Counted from the first letter of the stretch, positions 8,017-17,921 are shown. The stretch: 64,000 bases of DNA from Burkholderia ambifaria (GCF_001443045.1 NZ_LKPJ01000011.1:1-64000); one strand, 5' to 3'. Program-made: numbers and translations. Notes: generated by a model not told the origin, from the sequence alone.

Positions 8017-10178
8017 AATCGCGGTTCTCGGAGAAACACCTCTTTGATAAGATCAAGCTGAGCTTCGGCGCGAACCATTTCCTCTTGCATAAGTTGCTGC
8101 CGGGTGGTCAACTCGACTTCACAAGCCTGACGGTTTTCGATTTGCTGGTGCAACTCATTGAGTTGCGCCAGACGGTCTGATGCCAACTTGACCGCGTCAT
8201 CGTGCGACGCGAGCAACGTTAGCTTCTCATGCTCAAGCCGTACCCTCGCTTGTTTTAACGCTTCGATTTCTTGCGCGTATCCCGCCCCCTGCTTGGCAGC
8301 CTCATCGTACCGACGAGCAAGTGTCTGTCGATCTTGTTCCAATTGCACATTGGCCTCTCTGAACGCGTCCGCCTCCTCGCTCCGACGTATCAACGCATGT
8401 TTGTCCAGCTCCAGTTGTTCTTTGCTGTGCTGAAGTGCAGCGATCTCGCGACTACAATTGTTCATCTGGCTCACAACTTCTTCACACCGGCGCGCCAGCG
8501 TCAATTTGTCCTTCTCCAACCTGGCCTTCGTTTGCTTGAGAGCTTCGATTTCTTGCGCACAACTGGCGACCTGACGAACGGTTTTCCTATGCCGTTCCAA
8601 CTGTGTCACTTTCTCCTGCTCCAATTGCGCCGCAGCTCGCCTCAAAGCTTCGAGTCCTCGTGAGTGCTCGATTGCTAACTTGGTTGCCTTTTCATATTGT
8701 GCCGCCAGAAGCATCTTTTCCTGCTTCAGTTTTGTTTTCGTCCGTTTCAGCACGTCAACCGCCTGAGTGCTCTCGGTCAGTTGCCTGGTAAATTCCTTAA
8801 CTTTCCGAACCAGTACGAGTTTCTCCTGACTCAATTCAATCTTGGCACTCTTTAGGACCTCAACCATTCCCCGAAGCTCAATCAGTTGCTCAGTAGAAAA
8901 TTTATACCGAGCTTCAGCTCCAGATTTTTCCAATTCAAGCCGAGTCTTTATCTCTTCCAGCGTGTCAATTTCGCGCCCTTGCTCAATCAAACGTCGCGCC
9001 GCTTCCTCACACCGATCCGTCAACGCAAATTTATCGCGTTCCAACAGAGCTTTCGCCTTTTTCAGTGCTTCGATTTCACTTCCACGTTCGATCACATGTC
9101 GCGTTGCTTTTTCATACCTGTCCGTCAACGCGGATTTATCTCGCTCCAACTGGGTTCTAGTTTTTTTCAGCGCTTCAATTTCACGCCCACGCTCGATTAC
9201 ATACTGTGCCGCTTCTTCATGCTTGATCGTCAACGCCGATTTATTTCGCTCCAACAGGGCCTTGGCTTGTTTCAGCGTCTCGATTTCCCGGTCACGTTCA
9301 GCCACCAGTCGTGACTTTTCATCGCAGTCTCGAACCAAATTCTCCAGTTTCTTCTTGATTTCATCCCGGCGCTCCAAGAATCCGGTCTCTAATCGAGCTT
9401 CGCTTATCCGAGCTTCATTTGCGTCAAACCTTAATTGATTGGCCTGCCTAGTTTCGGAGTCACTAAATGCAACATTCGCTGGCAAGATATCCAACATGGC
9501 TTCAGCTCGAACGAAATCACCTGCTTCGTGAAGCCGAAAAGCAAGCCACTTCAATCGATACGGTTTCGGATCCAGTGTATGCGCGCGCCGAGCGGCCTCC
9601 GCGGCATTGATGCGATCACGGTGCATCAAATTCCGCGCCAAAGCTGTATAACCATTAGCACGCATCACTGGGGAAAGCGCCGCGCTATTTAACATTTTCT
9701 CAACAGCGTCGAAACCGCCACCGCTATAGGCAGCAACAACGTTGTCGAATCCCTTACCCCCCAATGACTTAGGCGGCATTGCACGACTATGCGCTCGCCA
9801 TATTTTTGCGATCTTACTAGGCAATGTCAGAATCGCTGTCGGCGAATCCGCTCCCTCAATCAGAAGGTTCCCCAACTTCACGTTTAATGCGTTCTGGGTT
9901 TCAATCTGATAGATCTCTCGCTGAACGTCCACCAAGGCACGCAAGCGGCGACTTTCCGCCATAACGTCCGGCAGCTCGTTATCCACCCAATTTTTGGCGA
10001 TTACGGCACCGACCGTCGCGTCATCCAGAGCACCTTTTTCGAGAGACTTATTTCGAAAGTAATAACGCTCAATCTCTTCCTGAACATAATGAAGCTGATT
10101 AAGCAACAGGTCGTTCTCAGCCACGACCTCATTGAGACGCGATTCAAGGTCGATATGATTTTTATGATTTATCGTCAT
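8013..10178 (-). CDS. Long coiled-coil protein with a 35-residue internal repeat
   Basis: A 721-aa protein that I do not recognise. A short N-terminal coil (residues 8-50) is followed by a helical, TPR-like segment (about 150-235, including GYTALARNLMHRDRINAAEA and RLHEAGDFVRAEAMLD). An uninterrupted coiled coil then runs from about 260 to 705. From residue 297 the coil is built of near-identical 35-residue units (five heptads) opening REIEALKK and containing LERDKSALT. No signal peptide, membrane segment or catalytic motif is visible. It overlaps wecC upstream and the TPR-BNR gene downstream by ATGA, placing it firmly in the capsule operon. Long coils in O-antigen enzymes (WbdD of E. coli O9a) act as rulers of chain length, and a similar scaffold or ruler role is only a hypothesis here. 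Confidence 0.75.
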   Translation of the reverse strand: MTINHKNHIDLESRLNEVVAENDLLLNQLHYVQEEIERYYFRNKSLEKGALDDATVGAVIAKNWVDNELPDVMAESRRLRALVDVQREIYQIETQNALNVKLGNLLIEGADSPTAILTLPSKIAKIWRAHSRAMPPKSLGGKGFDNVVAAYSGGGFDAVEKMLNSAALSPVMRANGYTALARNLMHRDRINAAEAARRAHTLDPKPYRLKWLAFRLHEAGDFVRAEAMLDILPANVAFSDSETRQANQLRFDANEARISEARLETGFLERRDEIKKKLENLVRDCDEKSRLVAERDREIETLKQAKALLERNKSALTIKHEEAAQYVIERGREIEALKKTRTQLERDKSALTDRYEKATRHVIERGSEIEALKKAKALLERDKFALTDRCEEAARRLIEQGREIDTLEEIKTRLELEKSGAEARYKFSTEQLIELRGMVEVLKSAKIELSQEKLVLVRKVKEFTRQLTESTQAVDVLKRTKTKLKQEKMLLAAQYEKATKLAIEHSRGLEALRRAAAQLEQEKVTQLERHRKTVRQVASCAQEIEALKQTKARLEKDKLTLARRCEEVVSQMNNCSREIAALQHSKEQLELDKHALIRRSEEADAFREANVQLEQDRQTLARRYDEAAKQGAGYAQEIEALKQARVRLEHEKLTLLASHDDAVKLASDRLAQLNELHQQIENRQACEVELTTRQQLMQEEMVRAEAQLDLIKEVFLREPRL
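8166..9290 (-). repeat. Tandem 105-bp repeats encoding five-heptad coiled-coil units
   Basis: About ten degenerate copies of a 105-bp unit inside the 721-aa gene. Units begin at residues 297, 332, 367, 402, 437, 472, 507, 542 and 577 with exactly 35-residue spacing. The next follows at about 636, after one unit shortened by about 11 residues. The first three are the most alike (REIETLKQAKALLERNKSAL and its variants); later ones are diverged. The period keeps the heptad phase, so copy number could change without disrupting the coil. Confidence 0.8.
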
Positions 10179-11443
10179 TCTCTGCCTTCCCAGATGCCAC
10201 GCGTGTCGACAAGTACCTGGTGGTCGTTTAATTTCGGTTTAACGCATCTAAATTCCATGTGATCCACAAGGAGAACAAATATCCTCGTACTATCAATTAT
10301 CTCATCCAAAGTAGCGAGATTGGTGCTACCACCCTCCAACGCTGGCGGCAACAACTCGAGGTTTGGTTCAACTATCGAAACCTTCCCGGCATGATGTTGA
10401 GTTAGCGTTTGCGCAATTTTCATCGCGGGACTTTCGCGCAAATCATCAATGTCGGCCTTGTATGTGATACCCAAGCAAGCAATATCAATATCCTCGGCGG
10501 CGATGCCACGGTCAACGAGTGCAGCAACAGCTTTCTCCACCCTACGCACAACCCAGTCTGGCTTTGCGTCATTGACATGTCGCGCGGTTCGAATCAATTT
10601 CGATTGTTCCGGCTCACTATCGACGATGAACCAAGGATCGACTGCTATGCAATGCCCACCCACCCCACAGCCCGGTTGTAGAATATTAACTCTGGGATGC
10701 CGATTCGCCAGCTTTATAAGTTCCCATACATTAATATTTAGCCTGTCGCAGATCATCGATAGTTCGTTGGCGAATGCAATGTTGACATCACGAAAACTGT
10801 TTTCGGCCAATTTGCACATCTCGGCCGTTCGCACGTCCGTCACAATACAGTCGCCTTGCACAAATAAACGGTAAAGCGCAACTGCAGCGTCTGAGCATTT
10901 TTGCGTCATGCCACCGATCACACGATCGTTGACAACCAACTCGTGAACAATACGCCCGGGAAGAACTCGCTCCGGACAATGCGCAATACGAATATCAGAC
11001 TCATTGCCAATCTGGTGAGGAAAGGTCAGATCCGGACGCATTTCCGCCAACCATCCTGCCATCAACTCTGTTGCACCGACAGACGAGGTGGATTCGAGAA
11101 TGACGAGATTACCCTTGGTAAGTACCGGTGCGATCGACTTGGCAGCGGATTCGATGTAACTTAAATCGGGCCTTTGCCTTTCTGTCAGTGGTGTCGGAAC
11201 TGCGATGATGAACGCATCAGCGGGCTCGGCAATCGTAGTCGCGCGCAGATAGCCGGCCCCAACCGCAGCATGAACTAGAATGTCAAGCTCCGGCTCAACA
11301 ATATGAATGTTTCCTTGATTGATCGTATTCACGACTTGAGGAGATACATCCACGCCGATAACGCGTACCTTGCGCGAAGCAAACAGGGTCGCCGTAGGTA
11401 AGCCGATATACCCGAGACCAATGATTGAAATCCTATTCAACAT
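10175..11443 (-). CDS. wecC: UDP-N-acetyl-D-mannosamine dehydrogenase
   Basis: Oxidises UDP-ManNAc to UDP-ManNAcA in two NAD+-dependent steps. The 422 residues show the N-terminal Rossmann motif [14 protein letters not shown] (9-22), [17 protein letters not shown], the central helix [19 protein letters not shown], and the catalytic Cys in the [15 protein letters not shown] signature. The C-terminal UDP-binding domain is [20 protein letters not shown]. Length is normal for the family. It overlaps wecB by 7 bp, and the two enzymes form a dedicated route from UDP-GlcNAc. Another aminouronate dehydrogenase (for example WbpA/TviB type) is less likely because the paired epimerase is WecB-like. Confidence 0.9.
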   Translation of the reverse strand: MLNRISIIGLGYIGLPTATLFASRKVRVIGVDVSPQVVNTINQGNIHIVEPELDILVHAAVGAGYLRATTIAEPADAFIIAVPTPLTERQRPDLSYIESAAKSIAPVLTKGNLVILESTSSVGATELMAGWLAEMRPDLTFPHQIGNESDIRIAHCPERVLPGRIVHELVVNDRVIGGMTQKCSDAAVALYRLFVQGDCIVTDVRTAEMCKLAENSFRDVNIAFANELSMICDRLNINVWELIKLANRHPRVNILQPGCGVGGHCIAVDPWFIVDSEPEQSKLIRTARHVNDAKPDWVVRRVEKAVAALVDRGIAAEDIDIACLGITYKADIDDLRESPAMKIAQTLTQHHAGKVSIVEPNLELLPPALEGGSTNLATLDEIIDSTRIFVLLVDHMEFRCVKPKLNDHQVLVDTRGIWEGRE

Positions 11444-12555
11444 GCTTTCACCAAAATATCACGAATACGTGAGGCGGCCTTTCCATCGCCATAGGGATTT
11501 GCGGCACGCGCCATGGTAGCGTACTCGACAGAATCATCAAGGAGCCGGTTTGCTTCATTGACAATCATTGCCACATCCGTACCGACAATTTTTGCCGTGC
11601 CAGCAGCGATCGCTTCTGGCCGCTCCGTAGTTTCACGGGTAACAAGTACCGGCTTGCCTAGAGCCGGCGCCTCCTCTTGAATGCCACCCGAGTCCGTAAT
11701 GACAAGAACTGCTCGATCCATCAGGTAAACGAAGGGCAGATATTCCTGCGGCTCAATAAGAAACACCCCTACGACATTGCCGAGAATATGATGAACGGAT
11801 TGCCTAACCTTTGGATTGAGGTGCACCGGGAAAACAATTTCAACGTCACCACGCCGAGCAATCTCCCTCAAAGCGCGGCAGACGGAGTCGAGACCGCCCC
11901 CTAGGTTTTCCCTTCGATGACCGGTAACAAGAATTAGACGCTTCTGCGGGTTCAGAAACCTGAATTGCCTTCCCAGCTGCCCGCGCTGCCCAGCCTCTTC
12001 ACGCGTCCGAGCGACCGTACTCAGCAACGCATCGATGACCGTATTGCCGGTAACATGGACATCCGCTTCGGCGATACCTTCCCGGAGCAAATTATCGCGA
12101 GCGTTCGGCGTGGGTGCAAAATGATATTTCGCCAAAACGCTTGTCAGCCGGCGATTTGCCTCCTCTGGCCACGGCGCAGACAAATCGCCGGTACGAAGCC
12201 CCGCCTCGACATGGCCGACCGCAATCTGCCGGTAGTGAGCTGACAGCGCCGCCGCAAGCGTAGTCGAAGTGTCTCCCTGCACGAGCACCAAGTCCGGCCG
12301 CGCGTTTCGCAAAACGGCATCCAGTCCGTCAAGTGCCTTGCTGGTTATCCCGGAAAGCGTCTGATCGGGTGCCATGATGTTCAGGTCATAGTCAGGACGA
12401 ATTCGAAAAAAATCGAGCATGGAATCAAGCATCTCCCTATGCTGCGCGGTCACGCAAACTTTCGTCTGAATTTTTGATCCACTCTTCAACGCGTTGACCA
12501 GCGGCGCCATCTTTATCGCCTCTGGTCGCGTTCCAAAGATAATCAAGGCTCTCAT
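11437..12555 (-). CDS. wecB: UDP-N-acetylglucosamine 2-epimerase (non-hydrolysing)
   Basis: Interconverts UDP-GlcNAc and UDP-ManNAc. The product is 372 aa from the ATG at 12553-12555. The frame extends six codons further to a TTG overlapping kpsE, but the ATG puts the family's opening [18 protein letters not shown] at the terminus. Other signatures are [44 protein letters not shown] and the UDP-binding [19 protein letters not shown]. It lies 14 bp after kpsE and feeds wecC directly, so the likely product used by the cluster is UDP-ManNAcA. Confidence 0.92.
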   Translation of the reverse strand: MRALIIFGTRPEAIKMAPLVNALKSGSKIQTKVCVTAQHREMLDSMLDFFRIRPDYDLNIMAPDQTLSGITSKALDGLDAVLRNARPDLVLVQGDTSTTLAAALSAHYRQIAVGHVEAGLRTGDLSAPWPEEANRRLTSVLAKYHFAPTPNARDNLLREGIAEADVHVTGNTVIDALLSTVARTREEAGQRGQLGRQFRFLNPQKRLILVTGHRRENLGGGLDSVCRALREIARRGDVEIVFPVHLNPKVRQSVHHILGNVVGVFLIEPQEYLPFVYLMDRAVLVITDSGGIQEEAPALGKPVLVTRETTERPEAIAAGTAKIVGTDVAMIVNEANRLLDDSVEYATMARAANPYGDGKAASRIRDILVKAC

Positions 12556-12569
12556 TACCTTACCCGACC

Positions 12570-13742
12570 TCAATCAACGTGATCCGAAATAATGCTCTCC
12601 AGTAGCTTTATCACTCCAACTACAGCTGCAGCAATTAACAACGTCACTAGAATGTTGTAGAGTCGCTCAGGCTCGAGCGGATAAGTCGGCATGGTCGGCG
12701 CTTGCAGTGTCGAAACCATCTTGAGAGTACGAGCAGCATCCATCCGCCCCTTTTCCAATGCAGAGAGAGCCGTTTTATACAAATCTTGAGCAAACGTAGC
12801 CTGCATTTGCAAGCGCTGGAATTCATCAACAGTATAGTTGAGGGTTCTTCTAGAAGGCGATGTAAGTTCCGCCCTTTTTTGCGCAATTTGTTGTTCAATT
12901 GCATTCAAATTATTCTTTAGCATTACCACTGTTGGCTGATTCGAATCCAACGACGTCGGCAATGCGGCCAGCTGTGTTTTGACGTCAGTCCTTTGAGCCT
13001 CCAATTTCTCAATAAGCGCGTTGATACTTTCTGCGGTGGCTTGAGGGGCTGCCAATCCCTTCTGATTTTGAAAATCAATTACGGATTGCGTCGCACTTAA
13101 AAATCGATCGTGCGCGAGCGTGACCTGTTTCGCTAGGAAATCAACCTGAGACTGAGCTAGCTCATGACCAATCTGATTCATGTGCAACTCACCCTCGCGA
13201 ACCATCATACTCACAATGGCGTGCGCCATCTTTGGATCATAGGCTTCTACCCGAATATGCAGGACACCACTGTAGCTATCGTAATCGACTCCGACTCGAG
13301 ACAGCCAATATTTATAAAACCACTCATCTGGCGCATTTTTGAACCACATCCGCGAAACCGGATCCCTGCGGTGACTACTAAAATGCGACCGCAAATCAAG
13401 GGACGCATCGAGCTTTTTAAGCATATCCGTAGATAACAGATACTCACGCAGCAAGAGTTGATCCCCACTATTAGGGCCACCGACACCGGCTATGATGGCA
13501 GGCAGCCCCGTACTACCGCCATCTATTTGATCCGTTCTTTGGATGATTACTGTGGCATCGGAAACATAGCGATTTGATGCCATCAACAACCAATATGGCA
13601 CGGACAATATCGCACCCGCAACGATCACGCGAACAATCAGCTTGAAAAGCCTGACAGAGGTAATTACTCGCTTTGCATTCTCGTAGGCCGCAACAAATTT
13701 TTCAGTCACGGATGAACCCTTTATTGTCGACATTTCTTTCAT
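12570..13742 (-). CDS. kpsE: Capsule polysaccharide export inner-membrane adaptor (KpsE/BexC/CtrB family)
   Basis: Periplasmic polysaccharide co-polymerase-type protein that bridges the KpsMT transporter and the outer-membrane channel. It has 390 aa. One membrane segment lies near residues 35-55 ([20 protein letters not shown]). A Wzz-like periplasmic part follows ([36 protein letters not shown]), then a long coiled coil from about 190 to 335. The second membrane segment is at the C-terminus ([20 protein letters not shown]), giving the usual N-in/C-in topology. The proline-rich [11 protein letters not shown] before the last helix is typical. It overlaps kpsT by ATGA. Confidence 0.9.
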   Translation of the reverse strand: MKEMSTIKGSSVTEKFVAAYENAKRVITSVRLFKLIVRVIVAGAILSVPYWLLMASNRYVSDATVIIQRTDQIDGGSTGLPAIIAGVGGPNSGDQLLLREYLLSTDMLKKLDASLDLRSHFSSHRRDPVSRMWFKNAPDEWFYKYWLSRVGVDYDSYSGVLHIRVEAYDPKMAHAIVSMMVREGELHMNQIGHELAQSQVDFLAKQVTLAHDRFLSATQSVIDFQNQKGLAAPQATAESINALIEKLEAQRTDVKTQLAALPTSLDSNQPTVVMLKNNLNAIEQQIAQKRAELTSPSRRTLNYTVDEFQRLQMQATFAQDLYKTALSALEKGRMDAARTLKMVSTLQAPTMPTYPLEPERLYNILVTLLIAAAVVGVIKLLESIISDHVD

Positions 13743-14401
13743 ACCAGAGTCTTATTTTTATACGCACTCAATGCCTCATCCAGATCATCGAACCAGTGCG
13801 CCCGACCTTCATCGATCCAGATTCCAGATTGACAAAACTGCCGGAGAGTACCTTCATCATGAGAAACCATGATTACGCTCGCTCGATCCACCATGCTTTT
13901 GAAAGCATCGGCAGCCTTTTTTCTGAATTTCGCATCCCCTGCAGAAGTAACTTCATCGGAAATAAACACGTCGAAATCGAACGCCAGTGACAATGCAAAC
14001 TGCAGACGCGATCGCATGCCTGAGGAATAGTGCTGCACTGGCTCGTCAAAAGAATCACCCAGCTCAGCAAAATCCTGAATGAAAGCGAGACGATCTGCGA
14101 GTTCGTTCTGGTGACCATGCACGCGACAGACAAACTTCGCATTCTGGCGGCCGCTAAGTGTCCCTTCCAATCCACCGCCGCCCATCGGCCACGACACCCG
14201 GCATCGCCGTTCAACCCTTCCCCTAGTTGGGAAATCAATCCCACCGATGATGCGCAACAAAGTTGATTTTCCGGCGCCATTTCTGCCAATCAGTGCAACA
14301 CTTTGCTTTGGCGGAATGGTCATACTGATGCCACGTAGTACCCATTTCCCGATACCGTGCTCAGTCATATAGCGCTTATGAACATCCTCAATGACTATCA
14401 T
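13739..14401 (-). CDS. kpsT: Capsule polysaccharide ABC transporter ATP-binding protein
   Basis: ATPase of the ABC-2 exporter that moves lipid-linked capsule across the inner membrane. Its 220 aa match the KpsT/BexA/CtrD length. Visible motifs are Walker A GRNGAGKST (39-47), the signature SSGMRSRLQFAL (126-137), Walker B VFISDE (145-150) and the H-loop MVSHDEGTLRQFC. It lacks the C-terminal extension of O-antigen ATPases (Wzt), which argues for a capsule exporter without carbohydrate-binding selection. It overlaps both kpsM upstream and kpsE downstream by ATGA. Confidence 0.95.
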   Translation of the reverse strand: MIVIEDVHKRYMTEHGIGKWVLRGISMTIPPKQSVALIGRNGAGKSTLLRIIGGIDFPTRGRVERRCRVSWPMGGGGLEGTLSGRQNAKFVCRVHGHQNELADRLAFIQDFAELGDSFDEPVQHYSSGMRSRLQFALSLAFDFDVFISDEVTSAGDAKFRKKAADAFKSMVDRASVIMVSHDEGTLRQFCQSGIWIDEGRAHWFDDLDEALSAYKNKTLV

Positions 14402-15216
14402 CGCATTACCAGCTTTCTGGAAAAACGTTTATACAAGGCCAATCCGATAAGCAATGACATTAATGCCGAGACATAGAGATAAGTCAAACTCACGCCATCA
14501 AGAGCATGATATGTCGGCAAGAAACCCAATCTAATCAACTCAAGCCCGTTAACAACCGGATTAGCCAAAAATAAATATTGGTATGGTTGTGGAACGAACA
14601 ATGAAATAGGCAGCAGAGCGCCAGAAACATAATAAAGCGGCAAATACATGAGCTTAAATATATGATCCAATTCAGGCACAAAACTCATTGCCACCGATGT
14701 AATGAGACCAAACCCTAGCCCAAACAGCCATAGCCCAACAACACTAACAATCACCAAGAGAGGGTCTACGGGAAGCCATATCGGATTGATCAAATCCGGC
14801 GTCACCGCATGCCCTGCCGCAATTGCTATTAAAATGATGATGATAGATATCGGTATCATCAAAAATAGCTCCAACGCAGCTCTAACAAAAGCGACATCGA
14901 AAGGCTTGACTTGTCGATAGGCAAAAAATGCGCGATTGCTGTCTACTCCGTGCAATACCTGAACCCAAGTACGGCGCCAGAGAAGAAACCCAATAAATCC
15001 GGCGATAATCCACATATTTATAGCGATGCCACCGACCTCGTGGATGCGAAATGTCTCGAATCCGAACGCGTGGGTTGATATGTAAATGATCGGCTCGATC
15101 AACAACCATAGCCACGCAGCACGTGCCTCAAACAACCGATCCAGCGCCTCGCGCAAGAACATGGCTCTCCATACAGAGACCGTGACTTCGAACGGAGTAC
15201 GCACATTTCCCTTCAT
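14398..15216 (-). CDS. kpsM: Capsule polysaccharide ABC transporter permease
   Basis: ABC-2-type integral membrane partner of KpsT, 272 aa with about six hydrophobic segments. These include WLWLLIEPIIYISTHAFGF, MWIIAGFIGFLLW, ALELFLMIPISIIIILIAIA, PLLVIVSVVGLWLFGLGFGL and YLYVSALMSLLIGLALY. The segment YVSGALLPISLFVPQPYQYL near residues 195-215 is the family's re-entrant proline-rich region. The N-terminal FLREALDRLFEARAAWLWLL is the conserved cytoplasmic helix. The gene begins 6 bp after kpsD. Confidence 0.93.
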   Translation of the reverse strand: MKGNVRTPFEVTVSVWRAMFLREALDRLFEARAAWLWLLIEPIIYISTHAFGFETFRIHEVGGIAINMWIIAGFIGFLLWRRTWVQVLHGVDSNRAFFAYRQVKPFDVAFVRAALELFLMIPISIIIILIAIAAGHAVTPDLINPIWLPVDPLLVIVSVVGLWLFGLGFGLITSVAMSFVPELDHIFKLMYLPLYYVSGALLPISLFVPQPYQYLFLANPVVNGLELIRLGFLPTYHALDGVSLTYLYVSALMSLLIGLALYKRFSRKLVMR

Positions 15217-15222
15217 GGCGCG

Positions 15223-16389
15223 TTACTCCAGTTCCCGATTAATGGTCGCCGTCGGACTGGCCACCATCACAACAAGCGTGAGAAATTTCTTGAACTCGAC
15301 TTCAGGCGAATTCGAGACGTAAATCACATCGTGATTCTGAATCGGGAAATTCTGCGTAACGAAGAACGCTGCCGGATCCCGGAGGTTGATCTCGTAGACG
15401 ACGGGCACGGTGCCATTGACGGTCTTGACCGCCTTGTCCTTCGCATCGACCAGCTTCGCGTCTTCGAACCGGAACACGAACACGCCACGGGCGTCCGCAC
15501 GGTTGTCGTTGAGCCCACCCGAACGCGCGAGCGCCTGGGCCAGCGAAATGCCTTGTGCTTCGAACGGAATCTCGTCGTTCTTGCCTGTCGCGCCCAACAC
15601 CGAGAAGCTCTGCGACTGAAAGAGCGCTGTCACGACATCACCTGGCTTGAGCACGACGTTCTGGTGCGGATCGCGAATGACCGAATCAAGCGGCATCGTC
15701 GCGGTGACACTGCCTCGCGAGAGCTGCACGGCCATGCGATTGACCGACTGCTTCACGCCGCCGGCGAACGCCAGTGCATCGAGCAGACGCTCGCCCTTCG
15801 GGGTCAGCGGCATCAGTGCGCTCGTGTTGACTTCGCCCACGACCGTGATATTCGACGCATTGTTCTTGGTGACGCTGACGAGCACCTGCGGCAGGTTCGC
15901 CTTGCCCTTGAGATGACTGACGATGCTCGCCTCGATCTGCTCGGTCGTGCGTCCCTTGACCAGGATCCGTCCCGCGAACGGGATGGTGATCGTGCCGTCC
16001 GAGGCCACCATCTGATTGGGCAGCGTGACGCTATTCGCCGTGCTCGTCGTCATCGGCTGCGCGGGTGCCAGCGTGCTAAACAGCATCGCAGGCGGCGCCT
16101 CCCAGATCGTCACTTCGATGACATCGCCCGGGCCGATCAGGTAGTTATTGGTAACCGCACTCGGAAAGATGTTTGCAAACTGGCCCAACTTCTTGCTGTC
16201 GGCAAGTTTCCTCGCCAACGTATCGTTCACATCCACCAGTTGAATACCTTCGATCCGCCCACCGGTCTCGGGTGCTTCCTGCACTTTCTGGCGAGACGCA
16301 CCGGAAGCAGGTATCCAGTCCGGATAGGTTGCGCACCCCGAAAGCGCTACAGCGGCAAGAACGGAAATTGCCAATAAACTCTTTTTCAT
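15223..16389 (-). CDS. kpsD: Outer-membrane capsule export lipoprotein (KpsD/BexD/CtrA, Wza-like)
   Basis: Outer-membrane channel for capsule export, 388 aa from the ATG at 16387-16389. Five further upstream codons lead to a TTG but would spoil the signal. A lipoprotein signal is plain: MKKSLLAISVLAAVALSGC, with Cys19 as the lipidated residue. The Poly_export domain starts with YLIGPGDVIEVTIWEAPPA and continues with GTITIPFAGRILVKGRTTEQ. Two SLBB-like repeats follow (NITVVGEVNTSALMPLTPKG and SFSVLGATGKNDEIPFEAQG). It is the first gene of the operon. Its base composition is higher in GC than the genes downstream, close to the chromosome average. Confidence 0.92.
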   Translation of the reverse strand: MKKSLLAISVLAAVALSGCATYPDWIPASGASRQKVQEAPETGGRIEGIQLVDVNDTLARKLADSKKLGQFANIFPSAVTNNYLIGPGDVIEVTIWEAPPAMLFSTLAPAQPMTTSTANSVTLPNQMVASDGTITIPFAGRILVKGRTTEQIEASIVSHLKGKANLPQVLVSVTKNNASNITVVGEVNTSALMPLTPKGERLLDALAFAGGVKQSVNRMAVQLSRGSVTATMPLDSVIRDPHQNVVLKPGDVVTALFQSQSFSVLGATGKNDEIPFEAQGISLAQALARSGGLNDNRADARGVFVFRFEDAKLVDAKDKAVKTVNGTVPVVYEINLRDPAAFFVTQNFPIQNHDVIYVSNSPEVEFKKFLTLVVMVASPTATINRELE

Positions 16390-17096
16390 GGATCTTGAGG
16401 CCAAGACTTTCTACTATTGATATGCCAGCGTTATTTTCCTGGGCGTTCAATCAACGCACCCCCGAACACCCCGGTCGCTCATTCATCAGTCGATTGGCTC
16501 GATCCAGCCACCGACATCTCAAAAATTCTTCACGAAAATTTGCACTCTTTCGGCCATTGACGACCGAAAAAGCAACAAATCCCCCCTTCCGTGACAGCGG
16601 AAGAAATGGTAACAGCACGTCGATTCCCACCACGGATACAGGTCCGATGGCGAACGAACTTCAGAGAACCACGGGAAATAGCCCAAAAGACGGCGCGCCT
16701 GCAAAACACGTCCGGCATTGGCAGCCAGCTGACTGCGCCTGTTATCGCGGCGGTCAAACCTTCTCACGCAATCACACTATCCGCCCAGGTTCTCGCAACT
16801 GACAGCGCAGGGGCTTCCAAGCGCCGGCATTATCGCATGGAAATTGAAGACCTCGGAATTCAAACAAGTTCAGTCCACAACCGCGATCGGTCAGCAATAG
16901 ACGGTAATAAATACACGTTGCACTACTGATTTAAGGATGTTCGTGTCGTGACAAACGGCACGCGACGCGCTGATTGAAACGTTTTCGATACCAACGTAGA
17001 CGTAGGCGCGGCGATTGTCTTGGTCGCACGGGTCGGTTATAACCGTGCGACGGAAATCGGCCGCAGTCCATTCTTTAAATCCGCCACGGAGCCCCC
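16390..17096. other. 707-bp intergenic region between the capsule operon and mscS
   Basis: Divergent region that should contain the promoters of kpsD (minus) and mscS (plus). Open frames here are short, overlap one another on both strands and have no recognisable domains or good ribosome sites, so I call no gene. I looked for, and did not find, an ops/JUMPstart element (GGCGGTAG) upstream of kpsD. The only clear structure is the inverted repeat at 17023-17051. Confidence 0.6.
17023..17051. other. Perfect 9-bp inverted repeat upstream of mscS
   Basis: GTCGCACGG (17023-17031) is repeated in reverse complement as CCGTGCGAC (17043-17051) around an 11-nt loop that holds GGTTATAACC (17035-17044), itself a palindrome. 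It sits 46 bp before the mscS start. It could be an operator or a leader hairpin. There is no T tract, so a terminator is unlikely. Confidence 0.4.
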
Positions 17097-17909
17097 ATGC
17101 TGAACCTAGAATCCGCCCAGCAATTCCTGATGACCCGCGGCCTCGACTTCGGCCTCAACCTCCTCGCCGCGATCGTCCTGTGGTTCATCGGCCGCTGGGC
17201 GATCCGCATCGGCACCCGCCTGCTCGGCAAGGTCGTGCGCCGCAGCGGCAAGGTCGACCCGACGCTCACCGACTACCTGACTTCGGTCGTCAGCGTGCTG
17301 CTGACGATCCTGCTGATCCTCGCGATCCTGCAGGTCTTCGGCGTGCAGACCACGTCGTTCGCCGCGCTGCTCGCCGGCCTCGGCCTCGCGATCGGCACCG
17401 CCTGGGGCGGCCTGCTCGCGCACTTCGCCGCCGGCGTGTTCATGCAGGTGCTGCGTCCGTTCAAGATCGGCGACGTCATCAGCGCGGGCGGCGTCACGGG
17501 CACGGTGAAGGAACTCGGCCTGTTCGGCACGACGATCATCACCGCCGACAACATCGTGACGATCGTCGGCAACAACAAGATCTTCTCGGACAACATCGCG
17601 AACTACAGCGCGACGCCGCATCGCCGCGTCGACCTGACCGCGAAGATCGCGAACAGCGTCGACGCAGTCGATGCGATCAACCGCCTGAAGACGCAGATCC
17701 AGTTGATCCCGAACGTGATGAAAGTGCCGGCACCGGACGTCGGCGTGCTGCAGTTCACGCCGGAAGGCCCGCTGCTGTTCGTGCGCCCGTCGACGCAGCC
17801 GGAGAACTACTGGCAGGTGTACTGCGATACCAACCGCGTGATCCTCGAAACGTTCCGCGACGCGCAATACCCGACGCCCGAAACGCCGATCTCGCATCGC
17901 ACTACCTGA
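17097..17909 (+). CDS. mscS: Small-conductance mechanosensitive channel
   Basis: Inner-membrane pressure-relief channel of the MscS family, 270 aa, close to the E. coli length. Three N-terminal membrane segments are visible: LNLLAAIVLWFIGRWAIRIG at about 20, VVSVLLTILLILAILQVFGV, and the pore helix TSFAALLAGLGLAIGTAWGG with its Ala/Gly ridge. The beta-domain signature FKIGDVISAGGVTGTVKELG follows, then TIITADNIVTIVGNNKIF. The ATG at 17097 follows a GGAG-type site (CACGGAGCC). It is a single gene closed by a terminator. Confidence 0.93.
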   Translation: MLNLESAQQFLMTRGLDFGLNLLAAIVLWFIGRWAIRIGTRLLGKVVRRSGKVDPTLTDYLTSVVSVLLTILLILAILQVFGVQTTSFAALLAGLGLAIGTAWGGLLAHFAAGVFMQVLRPFKIGDVISAGGVTGTVKELGLFGTTIITADNIVTIVGNNKIFSDNIANYSATPHRRVDLTAKIANSVDAVDAINRLKTQIQLIPNVMKVPAPDVGVLQFTPEGPLLFVRPSTQPENYWQVYCDTNRVILETFRDAQYPTPETPISHRTT

Positions 17910-17921
17910 ACCGCACGGACG

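Noticed and set aside
16405-17014. Several open frames of 60-210 codons upstream of kpsD
   Set aside because: They overlap on both strands, lack ribosome sites and domains, and occupy what should be promoter DNA.
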